Shown piece by piece: positions 55,730 through 63,881 of a DNA stretch of 64,000 nucleotides. The DNA is from Bradyrhizobium sp. CB1015 (GTDB lineage Bacteria > Pseudomonadota > Alphaproteobacteria > Rhizobiales > Xanthobacteraceae): positions 5,456,001 through 5,520,000 of the forward strand of contig NZ_CP104174.1 in NCBI RefSeq assembly GCF_025200925.1, given 5' to 3'. The position numbers and the translations under genes were made by a program. The notes under the pieces were generated by a model that made no database searches, was not told the DNA's origin, and worked only from the letters and a program-made list of their open reading frames with translations. Each line of letters starts with the position of its first letter. The stretch's first letter is position 1.

Positions 55730-56095
55730 CTATCCGATAAAACGCCGGACCGTCTCAATGAATTTGCCGACCGAGATCGGCTTGGACAAATAGGCTTCGC
55801 AGCCGCCCTCGCGGATGCGCTCTTCGTCGCCCTTCATCGCGAACGCCGTGACCGCGACGACGGGAATGGCACGCAGCTCCGGATCGTCCTTGATCCAGCG
55901 CGTCACCTCGAGGCCGGAGACCTGCGGCAGCTGGATGTCCATCAGCACGAGGTCGGGCCGCATCTTGCGCACGAGGTCGAGCGCCTCGTAGCCGTTGCTG
56001 GTGCCGGAGGTCTGGTAGCCGTGCGCCTCCAACAGGTCGCGGAAGAGCTTCATGTTGAGCTCGTTGTCTTCCACGATCAGGACGGTCTTAGCCAT
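55730..56095 (-). CDS. divK: Single-domain response regulator DivK
   Basis: 121-residue receiver domain: [20 protein letters not shown], phospho-acceptor Asp53 in [33 protein letters not shown] with the conserved Thr and [20 protein letters not shown] with the Lys. In Caulobacter DivK links DivJ/PleC kinases to the cell-cycle regulator CtrA. The divK-pleD order is conserved in alphaproteobacteria. The promoter should lie in 56096-56336, shared with the divergent DUF3572 gene. Confidence 0.97.
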   Translation of the reverse strand: MAKTVLIVEDNELNMKLFRDLLEAHGYQTSGTSNGYEALDLVRKMRPDLVLMDIQLPQVSGLEVTRWIKDDPELRAIPVVAVTAFAMKGDEERIREGGCEAYLSKPISVGKFIETVRRFIG

Positions 56096-56336
56096 CCCGC
56101 CCTCCTGATTGGTCCGAATGACCGGTCCATGTGACGCCTCAGACGCCGCTTCCCGGCGTTTCGAAAACTGGATTCAAACTAGCCGCAGATTCGCTTGAGT
56201 TTCGTTAAACCCGACGGCCCACTTTCTGCGATGTGGTTTCCAGCTGCTTGTCGGGGCCGGAAGACTTGAGGACGAGACTCGGGCATGATGATTCCAAATT
56301 AGAGACCGAAAGTTAACGGAAAGGCAAACCGTCCCC

Positions 56337-56648
56337 GTGAAAAAGCCTGTTCACAACCCCCGCGAAGTCGCTGAAATCGTTGCGATTCAGGCCCTGTCCT
56401 TCGTCGCGGGCGAGCCTGAGCGGCTGGGCCTGTTCCTGGCCGAGACGGGGGTCGGTCCGGAGACCCTGCGCAATGCCGCCGCGGACCCCAATTTCCTCCT
56501 CAGCGTGCTCGATTTCGTGATGCGGGACGATGCCACGGTGAAGGCCTTTGCCAAGGCTGCGGAACTGCATCCGACCAACGTTGCGGCGGCGCGGCAGGTC
56601 CTCGGCGATGCCCTCGGCGACCCCTCCTGGGAGCGCGACGTGCCGTGA
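56337..56648 (+). CDS. DUF3572 family protein, 103 aa
   Basis: Small alpha-helical alphaproteobacterial protein: NPREVAEIVAIQALSFVAGE, PERLGLFLAETGVGPETLRN, PNFLLSVLDFVMRDDATVKA and FAKAAELHPTNVAAARQVLG. It starts with GTG at 56337. Its stop overlaps the GTG start of dinB (56645), so both are co-translated. The consistent link to dinB suggests a role in DNA damage tolerance, but function is not established. Confidence 0.88.
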   Translation: MKKPVHNPREVAEIVAIQALSFVAGEPERLGLFLAETGVGPETLRNAAADPNFLLSVLDFVMRDDATVKAFAKAAELHPTNVAAARQVLGDALGDPSWERDVP

Positions 56649-57949
56649 CCACCCCTGAGGCGGCCGGGCCCCGCTGCTTCTGCCGGGATTGTCTGGCCGA
56701 CCTCGACATGGGCGTAAAGAACTTGGGCGTGCGGCGCTGCTCGGCCTGCGGTTCCCCTCGCCTCGTCCGCCACCGCTCGCTCGCCAGCCTGACCATCGCC
56801 CATATCGACTGCGACGCCTTCTACGCGACGGTCGAGAAGCGCGACAATCCAGAGATCGCCGACAAGCCCGTCATCATCGGCGGGGGCAAGCGCGGCGTGG
56901 TGTCGGCCGCCTGCTACATCGCGCGTACCTATGGCGTGCGCTCGGCCATGCCGATGTTCAAGGCGCTCGAGGCCTGTCCGCATGCCACCGTGATCCGCCC
57001 GGACATGGCGAAGTACGTCCGGGTCGGCCGCGAGGTCCGCCAGGCCATGCAGGCGCTGACGCCGCTGGTCGAGCCGCTCTCGATCGACGAGGCCTTTCTC
57101 GATCTCTCCGGCACCGAGCGGGTGCACGGCATGATCCCCGCCAAGGTGCTGGCGCGCTTTGCCCGCGATGTCGAGCGCGACATCGGCATCACCGTCTCGG
57201 TCGGCCTGTCCTGCAACAAGTTCCTGGCCAAGATCGCCTCCGACCTGGACAAGCCGCGCGGTTTTGCCGCGCTCGACCAGGAGGAAGCGCGCGCGATGCT
57301 GGCGGAAAAGCCGGTCGGCTTCATCTTCGGCGTCGGACCCGCCACGCAGGAGCGCCTGGTGCAGCGCGGCTTTCGCATCATCGCCGACCTGCAGAAGGCC
57401 GACGAGATCGAGATGATGCGGCAGTTTCCCAGCGACGGCCGCCGGCTGTGGCGGCTCGCGCGCGGCATCGACGACCGCCGCGTCGAGCCCGACCGCGGCG
57501 CCAAGACGATTTCCAGCGAGACCACGTTCGAGACCGACATCCGCGACTTCGCCACGCTGGAAAAAATCCTGTGGCGGCTCTGCGAGAAGACGTCCTCGCG
57601 CCTGAAGAGCAGCGAGCTCGCCGGCGCCACCGTGACGCTGAAGCTGAAGACCGCCGATTTCCGCCAACGCACGCGCTCGCAGTCGATCGCCGCCCCGACG
57701 CAGCTCGCGGCGAAAATCTTCTCGATCTGCCGCGAAATGCTGGCCAAGGAAATCGACGGCACCGCCTTCCGCCTGATGGGCGCCGGCGTCAGCGCGCTGC
57801 GCGAGGGCTCCGCGATCGACGACACCGACATGCTTGACCGCCGCGCCGCCCACGCCGAACGCGCGGTGGACAGCCTGCGCAAGAAGTTCGGCAGCGCCGC
57901 GGTGATCCGCGGCATTGCGTATGAGGGGCCGGAGAAGCCGCAGGAGTGA
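56645..57949 (+). CDS. dinB: DNA polymerase IV (DinB) with N-terminal Cys cluster
   Basis: Y-family translesion polymerase. The catalytic core starts at about residue 50: IAHIDCDAFYATVEKRDNPE, VVSAACYIARTYGVRSAMPM, PLSIDEAFLDLSG (catalytic Asp-Glu), VGLSCNKFLAKIASDLDKPR and the little-finger domain to residue 430. In front are about 45 extra residues with a Cys cluster, CFCRDC and RRCSACGSP, which looks like a zinc ribbon. It has 434 residues against about 350 in E. coli. GTG start 56645 overlaps the DUF3572 stop. An LexA box was not recognised upstream. Confidence 0.95.
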   Translation: MTTPEAAGPRCFCRDCLADLDMGVKNLGVRRCSACGSPRLVRHRSLASLTIAHIDCDAFYATVEKRDNPEIADKPVIIGGGKRGVVSAACYIARTYGVRSAMPMFKALEACPHATVIRPDMAKYVRVGREVRQAMQALTPLVEPLSIDEAFLDLSGTERVHGMIPAKVLARFARDVERDIGITVSVGLSCNKFLAKIASDLDKPRGFAALDQEEARAMLAEKPVGFIFGVGPATQERLVQRGFRIIADLQKADEIEMMRQFPSDGRRLWRLARGIDDRRVEPDRGAKTISSETTFETDIRDFATLEKILWRLCEKTSSRLKSSELAGATVTLKLKTADFRQRTRSQSIAAPTQLAAKIFSICREMLAKEIDGTAFRLMGAGVSALREGSAIDDTDMLDRRAAHAERAVDSLRKKFGSAAVIRGIAYEGPEKPQE

Positions 57950-57964
57950 TCTGGTCTGCTCGAC

Positions 57965-58120
57965 TCAGTCGCGTTCGAATATCCGTGCACCCGGATAGGC
58001 GCGCCTGGCATACTGAACGACCAACTGCCGATCCTGAGTTTCAAGGAACGGCGTTCGGATCTGACAAGACCCGACGATGAGGTGCCACAAGCCGTTGAGC
58101 TTTCGAATGACGACGTTCAT
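57965..58120 (-). CDS. Small hypothetical protein, 51 aa
   Basis: A short gene converging on dinB: MNVVIRKLNGLWHLIVGSCQ, IRTPFLETQDRQLVVQYARR and AYPGARIFERD. AGAGG lies 6 bases before the ATG at 58120 and the composition is balanced, with a beta-rich first half and a helix. It has no membrane helix. No homologue recalled. The ribosome site and protein-like composition are the reasons for calling it. Confidence 0.55.
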   Translation of the reverse strand: MNVVIRKLNGLWHLIVGSCQIRTPFLETQDRQLVVQYARRAYPGARIFERD

Positions 58121-58364
58121 TTGAGCCTCTTCGCAGTGACCCGAGTGGACTCAAATTGTAAGAATCTCCCGCCGTCGCTCAATTGTACCAGTGTAAGGTC
58201 AGCGCATCAGAAGGATTGGAGGAGATATACAAAGGTATGTTGACCATGGCTTCAACAGCCGCTGGCGCCAAGTAGGATGGGTAGAGCGAAGCGAAACCCA
58301 TCATGCTCCTTCCCCGTAGCGATGGCGATGGGTTTCGCTGCGCTCTACCCATCCTACGGTCACG
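58121..58364. repeat. Gene-free stretch with a palindromic repeat at 58272-58358
   Basis: Holds the arms gtaggatgggtagagcgaagcgaaacccatc and gatgggtttcgctgcgctctacccatcctac (58272-58358), a near-perfect hairpin, frequent in Bradyrhizobium (recall). 58121-58271 is AT-rich, without a gene, and may hold the promoter of the 51-residue gene. Confidence 0.85.
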
Positions 58365-58766
58365 TCAATCCGCAACCGCGACGGCCTCGATCTCGATCAG
58401 CCATTCCGGCGCGGCGAGCGCGGAGACGCCGACGAGCGTCGAGGCCGGCGGCTCCATGCCTTCGAAGAAGGCCGAGCGGGCCTTGCCGATGATGGGCCGC
58501 AGCTCCGGCTTGTAGTTCACCACGAAGGTCGTGATCTTGACGATGTTGGAATAGCTCGCCCCCGCCGCCTTCAACGCGAGGCCGAGATTCTGCATCACCT
58601 GCGTGGTCTGCGCGGCAATATCGCCCTCGCCGACGATCCGCCCTTCCTCGTCCACCGAGACCTGCCCGGAGATGTAGATCGTGCGCGCGCCGGTCGCGGT
58701 GACGACGTGGGAATAGGCGGGATTGTGATGCAGACCGCTGGGGCGGAGATGGTCGAGCTTGGGCAT
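58365..58766 (-). CDS. RidA-family protein (YjgF/YER057c)
   Basis: RidA fold: enamine/imine deaminase that removes reactive intermediates from PLP enzymes. MPKLDHLRPSGLHHNPAYSH, ARTIYISGQVSVDEEGRIVG, IVKITTFVVNYKPELRPIIG and PASTLVGVSALAAPEWLIEI. In place of the catalytic Arg of archetypal RidA (RxxxxV) it has STLVGVSAL, with Arg absent, so it belongs to a divergent subgroup (Rid4-7 type). It has 133 residues. Function probably different from classical RidA. Confidence 0.9.
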   Translation of the reverse strand: MPKLDHLRPSGLHHNPAYSHVVTATGARTIYISGQVSVDEEGRIVGEGDIAAQTTQVMQNLGLALKAAGASYSNIVKITTFVVNYKPELRPIIGKARSAFFEGMEPPASTLVGVSALAAPEWLIEIEAVAVAD

Positions 58767-58830
58767 GGGCTGGCTCCCCGAGTTTGTGGTTGGGGGAAGC
58801 GTAGCTGGAGAGCGAGCGGAGAGCCAGCCC

Positions 58831-59056
58831 CGTCATTGCGAGGAGCGTAGCGACGAAGCAATCCAGAATCTTTCCGCGGACGGACTCTGGTGCTTCGCGG
58901 AGCCTGTCATCGGGCCGCGCTCTGCGCAGACCCGGTGGCTCGCAATGACGACACCAATGAGTGACACAACTCTCGCCGTCATTCCGGGGCGGTCCGCACG
59001 ACCGAACCCGGAATCTCGAGATTCCGGGTTCTCGCTTCGCGAGCCCAGGAATGACA
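58831..59056. repeat. Two adjacent palindromic repeats
   Basis: Unit 1 (58831-58950): cgtcattgcgaggagcgtagcgac... to ...ggtggctcgcaatgacg, related to 32421-32501. Unit 2 (58976-59055): cgtcattccggggcggtccgcacg to cgagcccaggaatgac, with ggaatctcgagattcc at its centre. Together they fill the space between the RidA gene and the eipB stop. Confidence 0.85.
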
Positions 59057-59064
59057 CTCGAAGC

Positions 59065-59910
59065 TCAATTGCAGGGCTTGCTGTCCCTGACGTCGAACTT
59101 GCCCATGGCGCCGGAGATGACGAAGTCGTTGTAGTCGAGCACGAGCTGGCGCGAGACGCCGTTCTCGTAGAGCTCGAACGCCATGGCGTAGACCGGCGTC
59201 TGCTCGCCCTCCTTCTGCTGGGCGTCGCGGTCGAAATAGCTGACGGTGACCGGCCAGCGTTTCAGCGACTTCATGTGCTCGTCCGCGGTCGACGGATCGG
59301 ACGAGGTGGCACGGTCGGCGGGGATCGGCTGACCGATCACGGTCAGCGTGTTGTAGACCTTCTGACCGTCATCGGAGCCGTCATAGACGGAGAGTTCCAG
59401 CAGCGATTTCCCTTCCCTCGCGGCGGCGATGATGCGCTGGATCTGCTCGGTCGGGAACACGATCTTGCCGTCGAGCGTGAACGTCTTCGGCGCCGGCAGC
59501 TTCAGCTTGACGTTGATGTGGTCGCCGTCACGCTCGGCCGAGCCGTCGACGCGGCCGGCATCCGCCTCGTTCATGCGCGTCTCGATCTTGAAACGGTAGC
59601 TCTTGCCGGCGGCATCCTCCCAGGAGTTGGAGCGGAGGTCGCTGAGCGTGACCTTGCCCTCGCCGCTGTCGAGCTCGGAGACCTGGCGGAATTCCGAGGT
59701 ATAGCCCTCACAGGCGTTCCCCGTGAAATTGTAGAGGATCCGACCGCGCGCGCTGTTCACCGAATTGCTGCGCGATTTGACCAGGCTGAGGTCATAGAGC
59801 GCCTGGTGCGCGAGAAACGGACCGTTGGCGGCCTGAGCCCCGCCACCAAAGCCGACACTGGCCGCGACGAGCGCCATCACACCGAGCGAAGTCCGGAAAA
59901 GGTGCACCAT
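59065..59910 (-). CDS. eipB: EipB-like cell-envelope protein (DUF1849)
   Basis: Periplasmic protein of the DUF1849/EipB family; in Brucella EipB keeps envelope integrity. A signal peptide (VHLFRTSLGVMALVAASVGF, cleaved near AQA) is followed by FLAHQALYDLSLVKSRSNSV, ARGRILYNFTGNACEGYTSE and the C-terminal KFDVRDSKPCN. The two Cys (in NACEGY and SKPC) form the conserved disulfide of the family. It has 281 residues. The ATG at 59910 has AGGGA 8 bases upstream; an ATG at 59943 would add 11 residues. Flanked by two RidA-family genes. Confidence 0.93.
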   Translation of the reverse strand: MVHLFRTSLGVMALVAASVGFGGGAQAANGPFLAHQALYDLSLVKSRSNSVNSARGRILYNFTGNACEGYTSEFRQVSELDSGEGKVTLSDLRSNSWEDAAGKSYRFKIETRMNEADAGRVDGSAERDGDHINVKLKLPAPKTFTLDGKIVFPTEQIQRIIAAAREGKSLLELSVYDGSDDGQKVYNTLTVIGQPIPADRATSSDPSTADEHMKSLKRWPVTVSYFDRDAQQKEGEQTPVYAMAFELYENGVSRQLVLDYNDFVISGAMGKFDVRDSKPCN

Positions 59911-60139
59911 GTCTGTTCCCTGAGGAAAGCGCAGATTCGACATTTTAATGACCGCTCCATTGCGCCGCAACTGAGGCCGTACACGTAAAATTACCCCTCC
60001 ACGTTGAACCTGCTGGCCTGCCAACACAATGCGCCCCCTCCGGTTGCTTGCATGTGGCGGCACGATGGGCGAAACAGGGCGCGCCCGGCCATCCAGGGGA
60101 CGCGCCGGAGCGAAGGATTTTTGGACAACGAGGTCGGAC

Positions 60140-60607
60140 ATGGCGGGCACGGTCGAGCAGAAACTGGCGGAGCAAGGCATCAAGCTGCACGAGGCCCCCA
60201 CCCCCGTCGCCAATTACGTGCCCTTCGTGCGCACCGGCAACCTGCTGTTCGTCTCCGGCCAGGTCTGCTTCGACCCCGCCGGCAAGCTGATTGCCAAGGG
60301 CAAGCTGGGCGCCGGCGTCTCGATCGAGGACGGCGCTGCAGCCGCGCGCGGCTGCGCGGTCAACCTGCTGGCCCAGGTCAAGGCGGCGCTCGGCGATCTC
60401 GACAAGGTCGTACGCGTGGTGCGCCTCGGCGGCTTCATCAACTCGGCCCCGGATTTCCTGGACGGGCCGAAGGTGCTCAACGGCGCCTCGGACCTGATGG
60501 TTGCCGCCTTCGGCGACAAGGGCCGCCACGCCCGCACCACCGTTGGCGTCGCCTCGCTGCCCGCGGATGCCGCGGTCGAGGTCGAAGGCGTGTTCGAGGT
60601 CGCCTGA
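60140..60607 (+). CDS. RidA-family protein, 155 aa
   Basis: Second RidA family member: MAGTVEQKLAEQGIKLHEAP, VPFVRTGNLLFVSGQVCFDP, DKVVRVVRLGGFINSAPDFL and RHARTTVGVASLPADAAVEV. Here the catalytic-type Arg is present (ARTTVGVASLP), so imine/enamine deaminase activity is plausible. It is divergent from eipB. The ATG at 60140 matches the fold start. Seven bases after the stop begins a glycerophosphodiester phosphodiesterase gene, probably the same operon. Confidence 0.9.
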   Translation: MAGTVEQKLAEQGIKLHEAPTPVANYVPFVRTGNLLFVSGQVCFDPAGKLIAKGKLGAGVSIEDGAAAARGCAVNLLAQVKAALGDLDKVVRVVRLGGFINSAPDFLDGPKVLNGASDLMVAAFGDKGRHARTTVGVASLPADAAVEVEGVFEVA

Positions 60608-60613
60608 CGCCAA

Positions 60614-61360
60614 ATGCGCGCTCCGGATTGGCTGACAGCGCGGCCGGTCGCCCATCGCGGCCTGCATGACATTTCGCGCGGCATCGTCGAGAACATGCGG
60701 GGCGCGGTGCAGGCTGCGATTGCCGGCAATTTCGCGATCGAGGTCGATATCCAGCTCTCGGCCGACGGCGAGGCCATGGTCCATCACGACCATGCCCTGG
60801 GCCGACTCACCGAGGCCGCCGGCGAGGTGATCTCAAAGTCCGCGGCCGAGCTGAAGGCCGTCAGGTTCAAGGACACCGACGAGCGGATGATGTCGCTCTC
60901 CGACCTCTGCGCCTTGGTCGCCGGACGTGTGCCCCTGGTGATCGAGGTGAAGAGCCATTTCGGCGGCGACCGCAAGCTGGTGAAGCGGATGGCGGAGGTG
61001 CTGACATCCTATGACGGCCCCGCCGTCGGCATGTCCTTTGATCCAGACCAGGTGCTTGCGTTGCGCGAGCTGTTGCCCAACCGTCCCCGCGGCATCGTCG
61101 CGCAGCGGAGCTATGAGGACGAGTACTGGGCCAAGCTCACCCAAGAGCAGCGCGACAGCATGCTGTACCTCCGCCATGGCTTGCAGACCCAGCCGCATTT
61201 CGTCGCCTTCAAGGTCGACCACCTGCCGGCCCCCGCCCCCTGGATCGCCCGCAACGTCTTCGGTTGCGCCCTGCTCGGCTGGACCGTCCGCACGGCGGAG
61301 CAGCGGACGCGGGTCGCGCAATATGCGGATCAGATGATCTTCGAGGGGTTCGTGCCGTAG
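60614..61360 (+). CDS. Glycerophosphodiester phosphodiesterase
   Basis: GDPD/UgpQ-like TIM barrel hydrolysing glycerophosphodiesters to glycerol-3-phosphate and alcohol. Catalytic elements: PVAHRGLHDISRGIVENM (His, Arg and Glu), AIEVDIQLSADGEAMVHHDH (Glu-Asp metal site and second His) and LVIEVKSH (Glu, Lys). It has 248 residues, without signal peptide, so cytoplasmic. It begins 7 bases after the RidA gene. Confidence 0.94.
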   Translation: MRAPDWLTARPVAHRGLHDISRGIVENMRGAVQAAIAGNFAIEVDIQLSADGEAMVHHDHALGRLTEAAGEVISKSAAELKAVRFKDTDERMMSLSDLCALVAGRVPLVIEVKSHFGGDRKLVKRMAEVLTSYDGPAVGMSFDPDQVLALRELLPNRPRGIVAQRSYEDEYWAKLTQEQRDSMLYLRHGLQTQPHFVAFKVDHLPAPAPWIARNVFGCALLGWTVRTAEQRTRVAQYADQMIFEGFVP

Positions 61361-61377
61361 GGCTTGCCCATGTCCCG

Positions 61378-61490
61378 GACAAGCAGCGACGCATCAGCGT
61401 TGCTGCGTAGAGCCGGGGAATTTGCTGCAACATGGGCCCCGGCTCAGCAGCGCACCACTACGTGCTGCGCAGCGTCCGGGGCACAAGAGC
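61378..61490. repeat. Palindromic intergenic repeat (CCCCGG...CAGCG type)
   Basis: cccatgtcccggacaagcagcgacgc and gcagcgcaccactacgtgctgcgcagcgtccggggc form arms about 61378-61486, typical of rhizobial 'ccggggcacgtgc..' elements. It lies before the DUF482 gene; an upstream ATG (61432) that would begin in this repeat was not used. Confidence 0.65.
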
Positions 61491-61542
61491 GAGCCTTCCC
61501 CGCCCCTTGAAGTCGCTGCTGCAATGCACGATCTTGCAAGCA

Positions 61543-62784
61543 ATGGGATCATCCGAAATTACGCTCGAGGCCGTACCATCCATTGGCGAGGTATCGCCGG
61601 AGGATTGGGACGCTTGCGCCAATCCGGGCAAGGCTTGTAATGGCCACGGCGCGGGAACCTCATCCGCTCTTCCAGGCGATTCCGCCAGCATCTTAACACC
61701 CGCCTATAACCCGTTCGTTTCGCACGCATTTTTATCTGCCATTGAGAAATCGGGTTCGGCCACGATCCGGACTGGCTGGGGACCCCGGCATCTGGTCGCC
61801 AAGCTCGATGGCCGCGTCGCCGGAATCGTACCCTGCTATCTGAAATCGCACAGCCAGGGCGAATACGTCTTCGATCGCGGCTGGGCGGATGCCTATGAGC
61901 GCGCCGGCGGGCGCTACTACCCGAAGCTCCAGGTCTCGGTTCCCTTTACGCCGGCGACCGGACCGCGGCTGCTGGTGCGCGACGGCGTCGATCGCGAGCG
62001 CATCACCGAAGCGCTGGTGAGTGGCCTCATAGCGCTGTGCGGCGTCAGCAAGGCCTCCTCCGTCCACGTCACGTTCGCGCAAGAGAGCGAATGGAAGCTG
62101 CTCGCCGAGCACGGCTTCCTCCAGCGCACCGACCAGCAGTTCCACTGGCACAATGACGGCTTTGCAAGCTTCGATGACTTTCTGGCGACGCTGAACTCGC
62201 GCCACCGCAAATCGATCAAGCGCGAGCGGCGCGATGCACTGGCCGCCGGCATCACCATTCACTGGCTCACCGGCAAGGACATCACCGAGGATGCCTGGGA
62301 TGCCTTCTTCGCATTCTACATGGAGACCGGCTCGCGCAAATGGGGCCGGCCGTATCTCACGCGCGAGTTCTTCTCGCTGATCGGCGAGACCATGAGCCAG
62401 GACGTGCTGCTGGTGATGGCCCGCCGCAACAATCGCTGGATTGCGGGCGCGATCAACTTCATCGGCTCGGACACGCTGTTCGGCCGCAACTGGGGCGCCG
62501 TCGAACATCACCCGTTCCTGCATTTCGAGGTCTGCTACTACCAGGCGATCGACTTCGCGATCAAACACGGCCTCAAGCATGTCGAGGCCGGCGCGCAGGG
62601 CGAGCACAAGATCGCGCGCGGCTACCTGCCGCGCACCACCCATTCCGCTCACTTCATCGCCGATCCCGGCCTGCGCCGCGCCATCGACGATTACCTCAAG
62701 CGCGAGCGCGCCTATGTTGCGGAAGCCGGACGAGAGCTCGCCGAGCTCGGCCCGTTCCGCAAAGGGGCCGACGAGGCGCCTTGA
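61543..62784 (+). CDS. GNAT/FemAB-like acyltransferase (DUF482)
   Basis: Member of the DUF482 'peptidoglycan biosynthesis/recognition' group with a GNAT-type double fold: LTPAYNPFVSHAFLSAIEKS, GIVPCYLKSHSQGEYVFDRG, LNSRHRKSIKRERRDALAAG, FFAFYMETGSRKWGRPYLTR, FGRNWGAVEHHPFLHFEVCY and EAGAQGEHKIARGYLP. It has 413 residues with the ATG at 61543; an in-frame start at 61432 would read through a repeat. Function not shown in this organism. It is followed by an HIT gene after 53 bases. Confidence 0.9.
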   Translation: MGSSEITLEAVPSIGEVSPEDWDACANPGKACNGHGAGTSSALPGDSASILTPAYNPFVSHAFLSAIEKSGSATIRTGWGPRHLVAKLDGRVAGIVPCYLKSHSQGEYVFDRGWADAYERAGGRYYPKLQVSVPFTPATGPRLLVRDGVDRERITEALVSGLIALCGVSKASSVHVTFAQESEWKLLAEHGFLQRTDQQFHWHNDGFASFDDFLATLNSRHRKSIKRERRDALAAGITIHWLTGKDITEDAWDAFFAFYMETGSRKWGRPYLTREFFSLIGETMSQDVLLVMARRNNRWIAGAINFIGSDTLFGRNWGAVEHHPFLHFEVCYYQAIDFAIKHGLKHVEAGAQGEHKIARGYLPRTTHSAHFIADPGLRRAIDDYLKRERAYVAEAGRELAELGPFRKGADEAP

Positions 62785-62837
62785 CGCCTCGCCACGGCTG
62801 GTGACAGTAAGCGCAAATCGTCCGAGGAGCCGCCGCC

Positions 62838-63266
62838 ATGACCGCCTACGACACCAACAACATCTTCGCAAAAATCCTGCGCGGCGAGCTGCCCTGCTAC
62901 AAGGTGTACGAGGACGAGCACGTGTTCGCTTTCCTCGACATCATGCCGCGCGCGCCCGGTCACACGCTGGTGATCCCGAAGGCCCCTGCCCGTAACATCC
63001 TTGACATCAAGCCCGACGACTACGCCCATGTCGCCCGCGGCGCGCACAAGATCGCCGCCGCCGCAATGAAGGCGTTTGACGCAGACGGCATCACCGTGCA
63101 GCAGTTCAACGAGCCTGCCGGCGGACAGGTGGTGTTTCACCTGCACATGCACGTGATGCCGCGCCACGACGGCGTCGCCATGCTGCCGCCGGCGAGCCGC
63201 AAGGAAGACGACAAGGTGCTGCAAGAGCACGCGGCGAAGCTGATGGCGGCGTTGAAGGCGGTGTAG
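62838..63266 (+). CDS. HIT-family nucleotide hydrolase/transferase
   Basis: Histidine-triad protein of the HINT branch, 142 residues: NIFAKILRGELPCYKVYEDE, FLDIMPRAPGHTLVIPKAPA and the catalytic triad FHLHMHVMPRHDG (HxHxH). Acts on AMP-linked substrates such as adenylated amines. Regular start at 62838 with GAGG about 10 bases upstream. Confidence 0.96.
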   Translation: MTAYDTNNIFAKILRGELPCYKVYEDEHVFAFLDIMPRAPGHTLVIPKAPARNILDIKPDDYAHVARGAHKIAAAAMKAFDADGITVQQFNEPAGGQVVFHLHMHVMPRHDGVAMLPPASRKEDDKVLQEHAAKLMAALKAV

Positions 63267-63275
63267 TCCTGACCG

Positions 63276-63345
63276 CGTAGCCCGGATGGAGCGCAGCGCA
63301 ATCCGGGACTTTTCCCGCATTCCGCTGCGCTCCATGCGGGCTACG
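63276..63345. repeat. Palindromic intergenic repeat (CGTAGCCCGGATGGAGCGCAGCGCAATCC type)
   Basis: cgtagcccggatggagcgcagcgcaatccggga and cgcattccgctgcgctccatgcgggctacg pair almost perfectly around a short loop. Same unit as 39485-39572. It lies between the convergent HIT and trmO genes, where it may terminate both. Confidence 0.92.
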
Positions 63346-63356
63346 TTCTCCGCCCC

Positions 63357-63848
63357 TCACTCAGCCTCGAAATCGCCCTTCTGCGGCGCGGCCAGCGGCG
63401 TGAACTCGCAGCGGTCTGGCTTGATGTCGATCAGCGGCGTGTTGTCGATGCAGTCGAGGCCGCGCACCAGGATGGCATTGCCCTCGATGCCGACCAGCTT
63501 CACGATCGATGTGCCGATCGGATTGGGCCGTACCGGCGAGCGCAGCGAAAAGGTGCCGCGGGTCTTCTCGTTGTTCTTCGGGCTCTGCAGGATAATGTCG
63601 CGGCGCGACCGGTCGAGCCAATAGAGCACTTCGAGATTGCTGTAGAAGTCGACGCCCTTGATGGCCGGCACGAACGGCTCGAAGATCTCGAGGCGGCAGA
63701 TCGGGCCATCGTGACGCCCCTGCCGCGGCGTCTCCAGCCGCGTCGTCCAGGGCGTGCGGATACGGCCGATGAAGACGAGGCCGGCATCTTGCGTCGGCGG
63801 CAGCTCGATGGCGACCTCGCCCTCGCGGAGCTCCTGTTCGCGAACCAT
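63357..63848 (-). CDS. trmO: tRNA (N6-threonylcarbamoyladenosine-37) methyltransferase TrmO
   Basis: TsaA-like beta-barrel that methylates t6A37 of tRNAs reading ACY codons. VFIGRIRTPWTTRLETPRQG, CRLEIFEPFVPAIKGVDFYS, LYWLDRSRRDIILQSPKNNE, FSLRSPVRPNPIGTSIVKLV and GLDCIDNTPLIDIKPDRCEF. The SPVRPNPIG motif is the SAM-binding signature. It has 163 residues. The ATG at 63848 has AAGGAACAGGA upstream. It follows the azlD-like gene closely. Confidence 0.93.
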   Translation of the reverse strand: MVREQELREGEVAIELPPTQDAGLVFIGRIRTPWTTRLETPRQGRHDGPICRLEIFEPFVPAIKGVDFYSNLEVLYWLDRSRRDIILQSPKNNEKTRGTFSLRSPVRPNPIGTSIVKLVGIEGNAILVRGLDCIDNTPLIDIKPDRCEFTPLAAPQKGDFEAE

Positions 63849-63881
63849 ATGTCCTGTTCCTTAAGCCATTCGCCGGCGGTT

